Source of the DNA: Flavobacterium dauae
Lineage (GTDB): Bacteria > Bacteroidota > Bacteroidia > Flavobacteriales > Flavobacteriaceae
Reading direction: 5' to 3'
DNA length: 64,000 nt
Assembly: GCF_004151275.2 (NCBI RefSeq)
Contig: NZ_CP130821.1
Span: 1,240,001-1,304,000, forward strand
The notes beneath the pieces were generated by a model that ran no database searches, had not been told where the DNA came from, and worked only from the letters and a program-made list of their open reading frames with translations. A program made the position numbers and the translations under genes. How positions within the stretch are numbered: position 1 is the stretch's first letter; each line of letters opens with the position of its first letter. This document shows, in pieces, positions 28,743 to 37,872 of this stretch.

Positions 28743-28880
28743 AGTACTTTTTTTTAAGTTAATTTATTTAGTTATAAAAACACACTACAATTTACTGATT
28801 TTTTTAAAAATGAGTTCTAAATTAGTGTTAAGTGTTATAATTTAAAATCATTCTAACTAATGATTGTGATAATTAAAAAT

Positions 28881-28912
28881 AAACGAGGTAACCTAAAAAG
28901 ATTACCTCGTTT
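28881..28912 (-). terminator. Terminator hairpin downstream of the IS, probably the original acnB terminator
   Basis: AAACGAGGTAA (28881-28891) and TTACCTCGTTT (28902-28912) form an 11-bp stem with a 10-nt loop and A/T-rich flanks. It lies 25 bp from the left edge of IS1595 copy 2. Without the IS it would sit about 20 bp after the acnB stop codon. Confidence 0.7.
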
Positions 28913-28936
28913 TAATTTTAGTATAAAAACTATTTA

Positions 28937-29893
28937 TAGAGGTCATAACTTAATTACATACTAAATCGGCTTGTGAAATTGGATTTCTACTAACCATTCT
29001 CTTAATAAGATTGTTGAATATTGTTTGCTTAGATTGAGAACGATTTATTCTGAAACAAAATTCACTTAAATATCTATTGATATTAGAATCCGAAACCCAA
29101 GAATAGGTTGTTCTCAACCACGATTTCACTTGATGAATCATGGTGTGTAGTACCGGAAAATTTTTACCCTTATTACTTGGAATTTGCGTAATCTTAAAAT
29201 CTTTTATTGGTCTATATCCTTTCCAATCATCTGTAACGATTTGGGCTGATCTATCTATGTGTTTATAGAAAATTGTTTGTAGAGATTTGGCTGAAAAATC
29301 TTTGATTTTCAACGCATAAAAACGTTTGACTTTCCCTTCATCTGTAAGCTCCACAGCACATACAACCTTCTTCTTTTTGGTAGCATAACTTCTTCCTTGT
29401 TTTCCATTTTCCTTTCCTCCAACGGTAAACTCATCAATCTGAACCAGACCTTTCATCCCGTCTTTTTCATCAGATTTCATAGCTTCACGAACCTTATGCA
29501 TAAATAAACGAGCTGTATTTTCTGCAACTCCATAACGAACAGACATTTGCAAAGCAGATAAATCTTTTGTTGTGGTACTCATCTCAAAACAAATGAAAAA
29601 AGCCTTTCTTAAACCGAACTTAACTCTGTGAAAAAGTGTGCCCGAGCTTGGACTTTCTGTATCACTACAAATATTGCAGGTTCTTGAAAAGTCTTTTCTA
29701 ATCTGATATTTTGTATGACCACATTTGCGACAACAATAGCCTTTTTCCCACTTCCAATGTGCAAGATATTTTTCACAATCTAGGTCGGTTTTGAAGTGTT
29801 CAGCAAACTCCAGAAGATTTTGACCTTTAAAAATTTCCATATTTCTCACTTTTTTAAGCACTTTAAAGATATGAAATTATCTTATGACCTCTA
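28937..29893 (-). mobile_element. IS1595-family insertion sequence, copy 2 (957 bp)
   Basis: The terminal repeats are TAGAGGTCATAA (28937-28948) and TTATGACCTCTA (29882-29893). The element is flanked by perfect 8-bp direct repeats ACTATTTA (28929-28936 and 29894-29901). The right repeat contains the stop codon of acnB. The element has the same length and same translated transposase as copy 1. Confidence 0.94.
28950..29840 (-). CDS. IS1595-family (ISXO2-like) transposase, copy 2
   Basis: Same 296-residue protein as copy 1 (start ATG at 29840), with zinc ribbon, DDE aspartates and terminal YLSEFCFRINR block. It is transcribed in the same direction as acnB, so it may be read through from acnB. 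Confidence 0.93.
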   Translation of the reverse strand: MEIFKGQNLLEFAEHFKTDLDCEKYLAHWKWEKGYCCRKCGHTKYQIRKDFSRTCNICSDTESPSSGTLFHRVKFGLRKAFFICFEMSTTTKDLSALQMSVRYGVAENTARLFMHKVREAMKSDEKDGMKGLVQIDEFTVGGKENGKQGRSYATKKKKVVCAVELTDEGKVKRFYALKIKDFSAKSLQTIFYKHIDRSAQIVTDDWKGYRPIKDFKITQIPSNKGKNFPVLHTMIHQVKSWLRTTYSWVSDSNINRYLSEFCFRINRSQSKQTIFNNLIKRMVSRNPISQADLVCN

Positions 29894-29898
29894 ACTAT

Positions 29899-32664
29899 TT
29901 ATAGTTTAGTTGATACAGGTGCAAATTTTGTTAAATTAATGCCTTGCACCGCCATTTTATATTCTTCGATATTCGGAATTCTACCTAAAATTGCAGAAAG
30001 TACTACTACCGGAGTAGAGGCTAATAAAGATTCTCCTTTTTTGCCGTCACGGTCTTCAACAACACGCCCCTGGAATAAACGAGTTGAAGTCGCCATAACA
30101 GTATCTCCTTTTTCTGCTTTTTCCTGGTTACCCATACAAAGGTTACAACCCGGACGTTCTAAATACATGATGTTTTCGTATTCTGTACGTGCTGTAGATT
30201 TTGGTAAGGCATCAGAGAATTCGAAACCTGAATATTTTTGTAAATATTCCCAATCTCCTTCCGCTTTTAACTCGTCGATAATGTTGTAAGTAGGTGCTGC
30301 AACAACTAATGGTGCGTTAAATTTTACTTCGCCTTGTTGTTTTTCAACGTTTTTCAACATTTGAGAAACAATTTTTAAGTCGTCTTTATGAACCATACAA
30401 GATCCTACGAAACCAAGATCAACTTTTTTATCGCCACCGTAGTAAGACAAATCACGGATAGTGTCATGTGTGTATCGTTTAGAAACATCTTCGTTATTAA
30501 CGTCCGGATCGGCAATCATTGGTTCGTCGATAATATCTAAATCAATCACAACTTCTGCATAATATTTTGCGTTTGCATCTGGAGTTAAAGCCGGTTTATC
30601 ACCCGATTTAATTTCTTCGATACGTTTGTTTGCTTTATCAATTAAGCCTTGCAACACCTGGTTTTTATTATCCATACCTTTATCAATCATAATTTTGATA
30701 CGGCTTTTTGCAATTTCTAACGATTGGATTAATGTTTCGTCTTGAGAGATACAGATCGATGCTTTTGCTTTCATTTCGGCAGTCCAATCGGTAAAAGTAA
30801 AGGCTTGATCGGCTAATAAAGTTCCAATATGTACTTCGATGATACGACCTTGGAATACGTTTTCACCGTCGAATTGTTTCAACATTTGTTGCTGTGTTGC
30901 GTGAACCACATCACGGAAATCCATATGTTGTTTCATTTCTCCTTTAAAGGTCACTTTAACAGATTCCGGAATTGGCATAGACGCTTCGCCGGTTGCCAAA
31001 GCCAATGCTACTGTACCCGAATCGGCACCGAATGCAACACCTTTAGACATACGTGTGTGCGAGTCACCACCAATAATAATTGCCCATTCGTCAATAGTAA
31101 TATCATTTAAAACTTTGTGAATCACATCGGTCATTGCATGATATTTACCTTTAGGGTCGCGAGCAGTGATTACACCGAAATCGTTCATGAATTTCATTAA
31201 TTTAGGAATATTTGCTTGCGCTTTTTTATCCCAAACCGAAGCGGTGTGACAGCCAGATTGATAAGCACCGTCAACTGTTGGAGCAATAACTGTAGCCGCC
31301 ATAGACTCTAATTCCTGAGCAGTCATTAATCCGGTGGTGTCCTGAGAACCAACAATGTTTACTTTTACGCGAACGTCTGATCCCGCGTGCAATGTTTTAC
31401 CCGGAGCAATACCTACTGCATTTTTGTTGAAGATTTTTTCAACCGCAGTTAAACCTTGTCCTTCCTTAGAAACTTCTTTTGCCGGAGCAAATACTAAAGG
31501 TGCTTCAACCCCTAAAGTTTGTGCGGCAAATGTTTGTATTTTTTTACCAAAAACAATGGCGTAAGAACCACCTGCTTTAATAAATTCCATTTTTTGTGGA
31601 GTTAAAGAACGAGCCATATCAATTAACTCTTCTTCTCCGTTGTATAATTTTTTTGTTTTAGTATTGATTGTTAAAATCGTACCTGTTGCAACAGAGTAAA
31701 CTTCTTCTAAAACAGGATCTCCGCTTTCGTTACGAACAACTTCTCCGTTAACATCCACTTGTTTTTTCCAGTTTTTAAGGTCGATACCAATACCGCCCGT
31801 TACGTCAACAGTTGTTAAGAAAATAGGAGAAATTCCGTTAGTTCCTGCAACAATTGGTGCAATATTTACGAAAGGAATGTATGGCGATGCTTGTTTACCT
31901 GTCCATAATGCTACGTTGTTTACACCTGACATACGTGATGAACCTACGCCCATTGTACCTTTTTCGGCAATTAACATAACGCTAGCATCGGGATGTTGAG
32001 CTTGTAAAGTGCGAATTTCTGCTTGTGCTTCTGGTGTAATCATACATTTACCGTGCAATTCACGGTCCGAACGTGAGTGTGCTTGGTTACCCGGCGATAA
32101 TAAATCGGTAGAAATATCACCTTCGGCAGCAATATAAGTTACCACTTTAATTTCTTCGGCAACTTCTGGTAATTTTGTAAAAAATTCTGCTTTGGCGTAG
32201 CTTTCTAAAATATCTTTTGCAATTGCATTTCCTGTTTTGTAAGCATCGGCTAAACGTGCCGTATCTGCATCGTATAAGAAAACTTGTGTTTTTAATACTT
32301 CGGCAGCTTGTTTTGCAATTGTTTCGTTATTTCCTAAAGCTAAATCTAAAAGAACCTTGATAGAAGGTCCACCCTTCATATGAGATAACAATTCAAATGC
32401 AAAAGTTGGTGTAATTTCTTCTACAACCGCTTCGTTTAAAATGATTTCTTTTAAAAATGTTGCTTTTACACCTGCTGCAGATGTTGTGCCGGGCAAGGTG
32501 TTGTAGATAAAAAACTGAACCGAATCTTTGCGATATTCGTTGTTAATATCCTTAATTTGTTCAATGATTTCGCTTAATAATTCCGCTTCATCAATTGGTT
32601 TTGGGTTTAATCCTTGATTTTTTCTTTCTTCAATTTCGTTAAGATACTCTTGGTAAAGACTCAT
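29899..32664 (-). CDS. acnB: Bifunctional aconitate hydratase 2 / 2-methylisocitrate dehydratase
   Basis: 921 residues, the AcnB architecture with an N-terminal HEAT-like domain (about 1-160), then the swivel and catalytic domains. Cluster-binding cysteines lie in LGFVGSCMVHKDDLK and LERPGCNLCMGNQEK. Other motifs are MGVGSSRMSGVNN and IGGDSHTRMSKGVAFG. AcnB is the main TCA-cycle aconitase in E. coli and also binds RNA when it loses its cluster. The stop codon lies inside the target duplication of IS copy 2, so the protein ends unchanged (APVSTKL) but the message now runs into the IS. Confidence 0.96.
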   Translation of the reverse strand: MSLYQEYLNEIEERKNQGLNPKPIDEAELLSEIIEQIKDINNEYRKDSVQFFIYNTLPGTTSAAGVKATFLKEIILNEAVVEEITPTFAFELLSHMKGGPSIKVLLDLALGNNETIAKQAAEVLKTQVFLYDADTARLADAYKTGNAIAKDILESYAKAEFFTKLPEVAEEIKVVTYIAAEGDISTDLLSPGNQAHSRSDRELHGKCMITPEAQAEIRTLQAQHPDASVMLIAEKGTMGVGSSRMSGVNNVALWTGKQASPYIPFVNIAPIVAGTNGISPIFLTTVDVTGGIGIDLKNWKKQVDVNGEVVRNESGDPVLEEVYSVATGTILTINTKTKKLYNGEEELIDMARSLTPQKMEFIKAGGSYAIVFGKKIQTFAAQTLGVEAPLVFAPAKEVSKEGQGLTAVEKIFNKNAVGIAPGKTLHAGSDVRVKVNIVGSQDTTGLMTAQELESMAATVIAPTVDGAYQSGCHTASVWDKKAQANIPKLMKFMNDFGVITARDPKGKYHAMTDVIHKVLNDITIDEWAIIIGGDSHTRMSKGVAFGADSGTVALALATGEASMPIPESVKVTFKGEMKQHMDFRDVVHATQQQMLKQFDGENVFQGRIIEVHIGTLLADQAFTFTDWTAEMKAKASICISQDETLIQSLEIAKSRIKIMIDKGMDNKNQVLQGLIDKANKRIEEIKSGDKPALTPDANAKYYAEVVIDLDIIDEPMIADPDVNNEDVSKRYTHDTIRDLSYYGGDKKVDLGFVGSCMVHKDDLKIVSQMLKNVEKQQGEVKFNAPLVVAAPTYNIIDELKAEGDWEYLQKYSGFEFSDALPKSTARTEYENIMYLERPGCNLCMGNQEKAEKGDTVMATSTRLFQGRVVEDRDGKKGESLLASTPVVVLSAILGRIPNIEEYKMAVQGINLTKFAPVSTKL

Positions 32665-32791
32665 AAATAATAATTATTGTTGATATTAATTGTTGTTAGA
32701 AGGATGATACCACACTCTTTTTGCAACTAAAAATTGTTTTTATAAAGTTTTTGTTTCTTTGGAATATATCCGAATTCCAAATTTCACAGTG

Positions 32792-32799
32792 CAAAATTA
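32792..32799 (-). promoter_or_regulatory. -7 box of the acnB promoter
   Basis: TAATTTTG on the minus strand (CAAAATTA on plus), a full TANNTTTG. It predicts a leader of about 120 nt, longer than for most genes here. No clear -33 TTG. Confidence 0.5.
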
Positions 32800-32983
32800 C
32801 GAAAAGGTTTCGAAATTAAAAAGTTTTTAATAAAATCTTGATTTAGGGGAATTATTACTTGTGATTAATCCTTTTTGGTTGTTATAATATATTGAATTAA
32901 GACTATTTTGTGTGAATAATAAAAAAAATAATCTTTTTTTTGATTTATACCTATATTTAGGTTCTTAAAACTGATAAATAAAC

Positions 32984-33008
32984 AAAAAAGCCCTTCAAAC
33001 GAAGGGCT
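32984..33008 (-). terminator. Terminator after the SurA-like gene
   Basis: AGCCCTTC (32989-32996), loop AAAC, GAAGGGCT (33001-33008). On the minus strand the tail is six T or more (32984-32989). It lies 10 bp beyond the stop codon. Confidence 0.85.
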
Positions 33009-33018
33009 CTTTAAAATA

Positions 33019-34377
33019 CTATTTTTTTAACCAATTACTTTTAAAAGTACAATTTTGATATTCATCATCAATATAAATATAAGTGTCACCAACTGTTTCT
33101 GAAACCCATTTGGCAATTGTTTCGCTTTTTTTTGCTGATAACGCTACATAACGGATTTTCATATAATCGTGAGAAAAATCGGCAAGATGCTCCGGAATTT
33201 TATTGGTTAGTTGTACAATTTTATAATACGATTCTGTGCGGTCATTTACAAAAGTTGTTGTAGAAATTTCGCCAACCTGTAAATTAGAAACCATTGAATA
33301 CAGTGTGCGGTCTTCCATTTTATTTAGTTCAAAACGTGTTTCGCCACGATCATTTGTCATAATACCGCCACTTTGTTTGGAATCTTTGTCTTGCGAATAT
33401 TGTCTTGCGGCATCTGCAAAGGTTATTTCTTTGTTAAGAATGCGTATGCGTAAATCGTCTAAATCAGTTTTAGCCTTGTCAAGTGCTGCTTGTGTGGGCC
33501 TTGGAGTTATTAAAATATGTCTTAACTCTAAATTTTTTCCGTTGATTTTTTCAAGCAGGATGATGTGGTAACCAAAATCGGTTTCGAACGGTTTTGATAT
33601 TTCTCCTTCTTTTAACGAAAAAGCCACGTCTTTGAATTCTTTTACAAATTGCGATTTTTTATCAATGGTGTAAAAACCACCGGTTTCTAAAGAACCTTTG
33701 TCTTCAGTGTACATATATACTTTACTTGTAAAAGATGCGCCGTCTAAAACATCCTGACGAATTTGGTTTAATTGGTCAATAACTGCCTGGCGTTGTTCTT
33801 TTGTAATTTCGGGTTTCATTACAATTTCGGCTAATTCTATTTCATCGCCAACTAAAGGAAGCGAATCTTTAGGGATATTGTTATAAAACTGACGAATTTC
33901 TTCGGGCGTAATGGTAACATCTTTAATCAACTCTTCTTGCATACGAGACGCCAGCAGGTTTTCTTTCATTATATCGAAAAAAGTTTCTCTTAAATCTTCG
34001 TAACTTTTTTTATTGTAGTGTTTTACAACGTTGTCAATAGAACCGGCGTATTCAACCATACGATCAATTTGTTCATCCATTCTTGAATTTACTTCATCAT
34101 CGGTAATTACAATACTGTCTTGAATTGCCTGATGTGAAAATAATTTGTTCTCTAAAAGGGCTCCTAAAATTTCGCAACGGCTTAATGTTGATACATCTTG
34201 ATTGGTTGCTTTTGCCTGAATAAAACCGTTATCGATATCTGAATCTAAAATTACGTAGCTACCCACAACGCCCACAACGCCATCGATACGTTTTTTTGAC
34301 GATTCTTGTGCCTGCGTGTTTACAAATCCCATAACAGCCAAAACTGTTAATAAAGTATGTTTAAGAAAAATTTTCAT
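33019..34377 (-). CDS. SurA-like periplasmic peptidyl-prolyl isomerase/chaperone
   Basis: 452 residues with a signal peptide (MKIFLKHTLLTVLAVMGFVNTQA). After it comes the SurA N-terminal chaperone part (KRIDGVVGVVGSYVILDSDID), then two parvulin (PpiC) domains, with FGYHIILLEKINGKNLELRH closing the first (about residues 170-280) and ADAARQYSQDKDSKQSGGIM in the second (about 285-390). In E. coli SurA brings outer-membrane proteins to the Bam complex. It sits 72 bp after a second parvulin protein and has its own TANNTTTG box. I left the symbol blank because two related paralogs lie side by side. Confidence 0.88.
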   Translation of the reverse strand: MKIFLKHTLLTVLAVMGFVNTQAQESSKKRIDGVVGVVGSYVILDSDIDNGFIQAKATNQDVSTLSRCEILGALLENKLFSHQAIQDSIVITDDEVNSRMDEQIDRMVEYAGSIDNVVKHYNKKSYEDLRETFFDIMKENLLASRMQEELIKDVTITPEEIRQFYNNIPKDSLPLVGDEIELAEIVMKPEITKEQRQAVIDQLNQIRQDVLDGASFTSKVYMYTEDKGSLETGGFYTIDKKSQFVKEFKDVAFSLKEGEISKPFETDFGYHIILLEKINGKNLELRHILITPRPTQAALDKAKTDLDDLRIRILNKEITFADAARQYSQDKDSKQSGGIMTNDRGETRFELNKMEDRTLYSMVSNLQVGEISTTTFVNDRTESYYKIVQLTNKIPEHLADFSHDYMKIRYVALSAKKSETIAKWVSETVGDTYIYIDDEYQNCTFKSNWLKK

Positions 34378-34407
34378 AGTTGTTTATTAAAAATTTACAA
34401 ACCGCAA

Positions 34408-34415
34408 CAAAGATA
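34408..34415 (-). promoter_or_regulatory. -7 box of the SurA-like gene
   Basis: TATCTTTG on the minus strand (CAAAGATA on plus). It is a full TANNTTTG and gives a leader of about 27 nt. Confidence 0.5.
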
Positions 34416-34449
34416 CATAGCTACGGTTAACTTTTATATTTTTTTAATT

Positions 34450-36396
34450 TTAATTAAGAGTTTTTTTGTTGTATTTGGCTTTTAGCTGATTTAGTACATT
34501 TTCATTTACATTTATTTTTGCATTTTTCAACAATTCGTTGTTGTACTGCTGCTCAAATTTGTTTTGATAATCGGATAATACTTTAGATTTTACTTCTTCG
34601 TAAGTGGGTTGAACAGTTTCTTTACGGTCGCGAATATAGAAAACATAATAGTTGTTGTTGTGTTTTATTGCTTTTTGCCCCAACGTTTTTATGTCTAAAT
34701 TTTTTGGTAAACGCTTGTCGTCTAAAAGAAATCTGCCCTGGTATTTATAAACCATTGGAAAATCTACCTCTTTTATTGGATATTTAATGTTTAACAATTT
34801 GTTGTATGCTTTTGCGTCAGATTTTTTGGCAAATACATAAACTTCTCCGATAAAATAAGCCGGTTGCAGGTAGTTTGATTGATGTTCATCAAAATAATTT
34901 TTTAATGCCAGCGTATCTTTTGCACTTTCATTCCAAATTTTTTCTTCTAAAAAGTTAAATAAGATCAATCCTTCTTTATATTCATTTAAATGATGTGCAA
35001 AATCGGGAAAATTAACTTCTAAATTGTTGTTGTATTCTTCTTTAAGTTTGCGTAGCGAATAGACATCAAATGCTTTTTCAATTAAAAGCTCGTCGGTTTT
35101 TACAAAAGCATATTGATTGGCAGATGAATAAATATGTTCTAAAATGTTTTTTGCGGTTATTTTTTTATTGGCATAGGTAGCTAAAACCATTTCGGTTTCC
35201 AGATTGCTTTCAACCTTTGGATCGTTCAATAGTTCTTCGCGGTTAAGCAGTTTGATTGTTTTTACAATGTTCTCGTGATTGGTTTTAAAATGGTACTGTT
35301 CTTTTAAATGATGAATTAAATTTTTTTCTAATATTTTTGAACGGGAATCTGATTTTATCTTGCGTAAAAAATTCTCTTTCAACTCTTCTTTTGTCGGTCG
35401 ATCTTTAATATTGGTTACTGAAACAATGTGCCAGCCGTACTGACTAAAAAAGGGTTTGGAATAAGCACCTTTAAAATTTAAATTATACACAATATCTGAA
35501 ATTCCTTCAATATTTAAAGATCCTTCGTTGTAAACACCTAAATCGCCACCTTTATCGCGTGTGTAAGTATCTTCAGAAAAGTGAAAAGCTACATCGTAAA
35601 AAGTATCGCCAACTTCTAAACGTTTATAGATTTCATTGATTTTTTTTTTGGCTTCGACATCATTCATATTCTTTGCTTCAACCAAAATATGAGCAATGTT
35701 TTTAACTTTAGGCGTAGCCCGTTTGTTGTATACCTTTATTAAATGGTAACCAAAATTAGAACGAACCGGCAATGATATTTCGCCAATTTTTGTAGTGTAT
35801 GCACCACTTTCAAAAGGATAAACCATTTTAAAAACGCTGAAATAACCTAAATTGCCTTTATTGTTTTTGGCACTTAAATCGTCAGAAAATTTCAGGGCAG
35901 CGTCTTCAAAAGACATTCCGTTTAGCAGTTTACTGCGTATTTCTAACGCCTTGTTGTATGCTTTTAACGTATCGGCAGGTTGAGCCAGTTCATCTACGGC
36001 AACTAAAATATGTGAGGCTTTTATTTCGAAATCAGATCGTTCTAAAGCTTCATTCAGCAAGCGGTCTAATTCTTTTTCGTTGATAAAATATTTTTCAGCC
36101 AATTCTGCCCGATAACTTTTTAATTCTTGCCGAACAGCCGGTAATTTGTCAATTTCTAAATGGTAGGCATTTTGCAATCTTAATTTGTATATTTTATATA
36201 AATTAAAGTAATTACCGATCTCTTTTTGAGATTCGTCGGCAATAATATCAAGGTTTTTAGTGTATAATCGTTCAAAATCGGCAACATTGTAAATGCTGTC
36301 ATTTATTGTTACCAGTACATCGGTAGGTTTTTGTGCAAAAGTGTTTACAGATAAACTAAATAATAAAAATGTTAAGGTGGTTTTTATAAGCCTCAT
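34450..36396 (-). CDS. Parvulin-type peptidyl-prolyl isomerase with two PpiC domains
   Basis: 648 residues with a signal peptide (MRLIKTTLTFLLFSLSVNTFA). Two parvulin domains follow: about 125-225 (IKASHILVAVDELAQPADTL ... RSNFGYHLIKVYNKR) and 230-335 (VKNIAHILVEAKNMNDVEAK ... FSQYGWHIVSVTNIK). The C-terminal half is helical without a motif I recognise. It is likely a periplasmic folding factor for outer-membrane proteins, working beside the SurA-like protein encoded 72 bp downstream. Good promoter just upstream. Confidence 0.87.
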   Translation of the reverse strand: MRLIKTTLTFLLFSLSVNTFAQKPTDVLVTINDSIYNVADFERLYTKNLDIIADESQKEIGNYFNLYKIYKLRLQNAYHLEIDKLPAVRQELKSYRAELAEKYFINEKELDRLLNEALERSDFEIKASHILVAVDELAQPADTLKAYNKALEIRSKLLNGMSFEDAALKFSDDLSAKNNKGNLGYFSVFKMVYPFESGAYTTKIGEISLPVRSNFGYHLIKVYNKRATPKVKNIAHILVEAKNMNDVEAKKKINEIYKRLEVGDTFYDVAFHFSEDTYTRDKGGDLGVYNEGSLNIEGISDIVYNLNFKGAYSKPFFSQYGWHIVSVTNIKDRPTKEELKENFLRKIKSDSRSKILEKNLIHHLKEQYHFKTNHENIVKTIKLLNREELLNDPKVESNLETEMVLATYANKKITAKNILEHIYSSANQYAFVKTDELLIEKAFDVYSLRKLKEEYNNNLEVNFPDFAHHLNEYKEGLILFNFLEEKIWNESAKDTLALKNYFDEHQSNYLQPAYFIGEVYVFAKKSDAKAYNKLLNIKYPIKEVDFPMVYKYQGRFLLDDKRLPKNLDIKTLGQKAIKHNNNYYVFYIRDRKETVQPTYEEVKSKVLSDYQNKFEQQYNNELLKNAKINVNENVLNQLKAKYNKKTLN

Positions 36397-36416
36397 TATA
36401 GTTTAAGTTGTTTTCA

Positions 36417-36445
36417 CAAAGTTAAACTTTTTTGCGAGAGAGCAA
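36417..36445 (-). promoter_or_regulatory. Promoter of the tandem parvulin genes
   Basis: TTG (36443-36445) and TAACTTTG (36417-36424) on the minus strand with an 18-nt spacer, a full flavobacterial consensus. The leader is about 17 nt. Confidence 0.75.
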
Positions 36446-36450
36446 TAGAT

Positions 36451-36479
36451 AAAAAATCCATTCAACGAATGGATTTTTT
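36451..36479 (-). terminator. Terminator after fumarylacetoacetase
   Basis: AAAAAATCCATTC (36451-36463), loop AAC, GAATGGATTTTTT (36467-36479): a perfect 13-bp stem 12 bp after the stop codon. Its edge lies next to the promoter of the downstream parvulin gene. Confidence 0.88.
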
Positions 36480-36491
36480 ATCTATCAATAA

Positions 36492-37781
36492 TTATTCAAA
36501 ATCTATTGCCGGTAATAATTGCGAAGAAACTTCTCCAAAACCAATACGTACACCGTCTTTTTCGCAATAACCTTTCATAATTACGGTATCGTAATCTTCA
36601 ATAAACGTTCTTGTAGAACCGTTAGGCATTTCAATAGGGTTTTGTCCTGCCCAGGTTAGTTCTAACATAGATCCAAAACTGTCTTTTGTTGGTCCTGAAA
36701 TAGTTCCCGAACCCATTAAATCGCCCGAACTTACCATACATCCGTTTACGGTGTGATGTGCTAATTGCTGAGCCATTGTCCAATACATATATTTTAAGTT
36801 TGATTTAGACACCGTTTTACCTTCAGCGTTTTCCGGTTGAATGATTACTTCTAAATGAATATCAAACGCATGATTTCCCGTTTGTTGTAAATACGGTAAT
36901 GGTTTAGGATCCTCTTGCGACGGACTGGCACAACGGAAAGGTTCTAAAGCATCCATGGTAACCACCCAGCACGAAATTGATGAACCAAAGTTTTTGGCTA
37001 AGAAAGGTCCTAACGGAACATATTCCCAAGTTTGTAAATCGCGTGCCGACCAGTCGTTTAACAACACCATTCCAAACATGTGGTTTTCTGCATCGTTAAC
37101 AGAAACTCTTTCACCCATAATATTGGCATCAGCAGTAATAAAAGCTGTTTCTAACTCAAAATCAACTCTTTTCGATGGTCCAAAAACAGGTTGTGTTTCA
37201 CCTTTTGGCAAGGTTTGTCCCATAGGTCTATTCACCGGAACTCCCGACGGAACAATGGTAGAACTTCTTCCATGGTAACCCACAGGCAGGTGTAACCAGT
37301 TAGGTAATAAGGCATTTGCCGGATCGCGAAACATCATACCCACATTGGTAGCGTGTTCTCTTGAAGAATAAAAATCGGTATAATCGCCAATAAAAACCGG
37401 TAATTCTACGTTTACTTCATTAACATTAAAGATAACCAATTTGCGGGCTTTGTCATCATCTCTTAATTTTGGATTGTTCGCTTCAAAAATTTCTGAAATT
37501 CTGTTACGAATCGCACGCCAAACTTCTCTTCCTTCACTAATAAAAGCATTCAAAGTTTCATCGTACAAAACATTGTCGTCAAAATCAATATCTTTAAAAA
37601 AACCTAAATCGTTTAAAGCCGTTAAACTAATGGCATAATCGCCAATTCTGGTTCCAATCACTAAATCGTCTTCTTCCACAGAAAAAACACCAAAAGGTAT
37701 GTTTTGAATAGGGAAATCGCTTGTTACAGCTACATCTAACCACGATTTTAAAGCAGGATTGTTAGCAGGTATATTCATCAT
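36492..37781 (-). CDS. fahA: Fumarylacetoacetase
   Basis: 429 residues, catalyses the last step of tyrosine/homogentisate breakdown: fumarylacetoacetate to fumarate and acetoacetate. Motifs include FYSSREHATNVGMMFRD, LPVGYHGRSSTIVPSGVPV (catalytic His), DFELETAFITA (metal-binding Glu), LLNDWSARDLQTWEYVPLGP (metal-binding Asp) and SGDLMGSGTISGPTKDSFG. Full length and intact. The gene is divergent from glyA; a TATATTCG box (37817-37824) may be its promoter. No other hmg/hpd gene is in the window. Confidence 0.96.
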   Translation of the reverse strand: MMNIPANNPALKSWLDVAVTSDFPIQNIPFGVFSVEEDDLVIGTRIGDYAISLTALNDLGFFKDIDFDDNVLYDETLNAFISEGREVWRAIRNRISEIFEANNPKLRDDDKARKLVIFNVNEVNVELPVFIGDYTDFYSSREHATNVGMMFRDPANALLPNWLHLPVGYHGRSSTIVPSGVPVNRPMGQTLPKGETQPVFGPSKRVDFELETAFITADANIMGERVSVNDAENHMFGMVLLNDWSARDLQTWEYVPLGPFLAKNFGSSISCWVVTMDALEPFRCASPSQEDPKPLPYLQQTGNHAFDIHLEVIIQPENAEGKTVSKSNLKYMYWTMAQQLAHHTVNGCMVSSGDLMGSGTISGPTKDSFGSMLELTWAGQNPIEMPNGSTRTFIEDYDTVIMKGYCEKDGVRIGFGEVSSQLLPAIDFE

Positions 37782-37838
37782 TTTAATTATTTTTTGTTCT
37801 AATTAGATTACTTATGCGAATATAACAATGATTTTTTA

Positions 37839-37846
37839 TAAATTTG
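37839..37846 (+). promoter_or_regulatory. -7 box of the glyA promoter
   Basis: TAAATTTG, full TANNTTTG, 26 nt before the ATG of glyA. The fahA box on the opposite strand lies only 15 bp away, so the divergent promoters overlap. No clear TTG at -33. Confidence 0.55.
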
Positions 37847-37872
37847 AGTTCAATTTAAACATTTAATAAAAA

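Larger units (their letters stand above)
32665..33018. other. 354-bp intergenic region upstream of acnB
   Basis: Contains the acnB -7 box (32792-32799) and the terminator of the SurA-like gene (32984-33008). Between about 32820 and 32980 it is AT-rich with no motif, ORF or RNA I can name. Confidence 0.5.
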
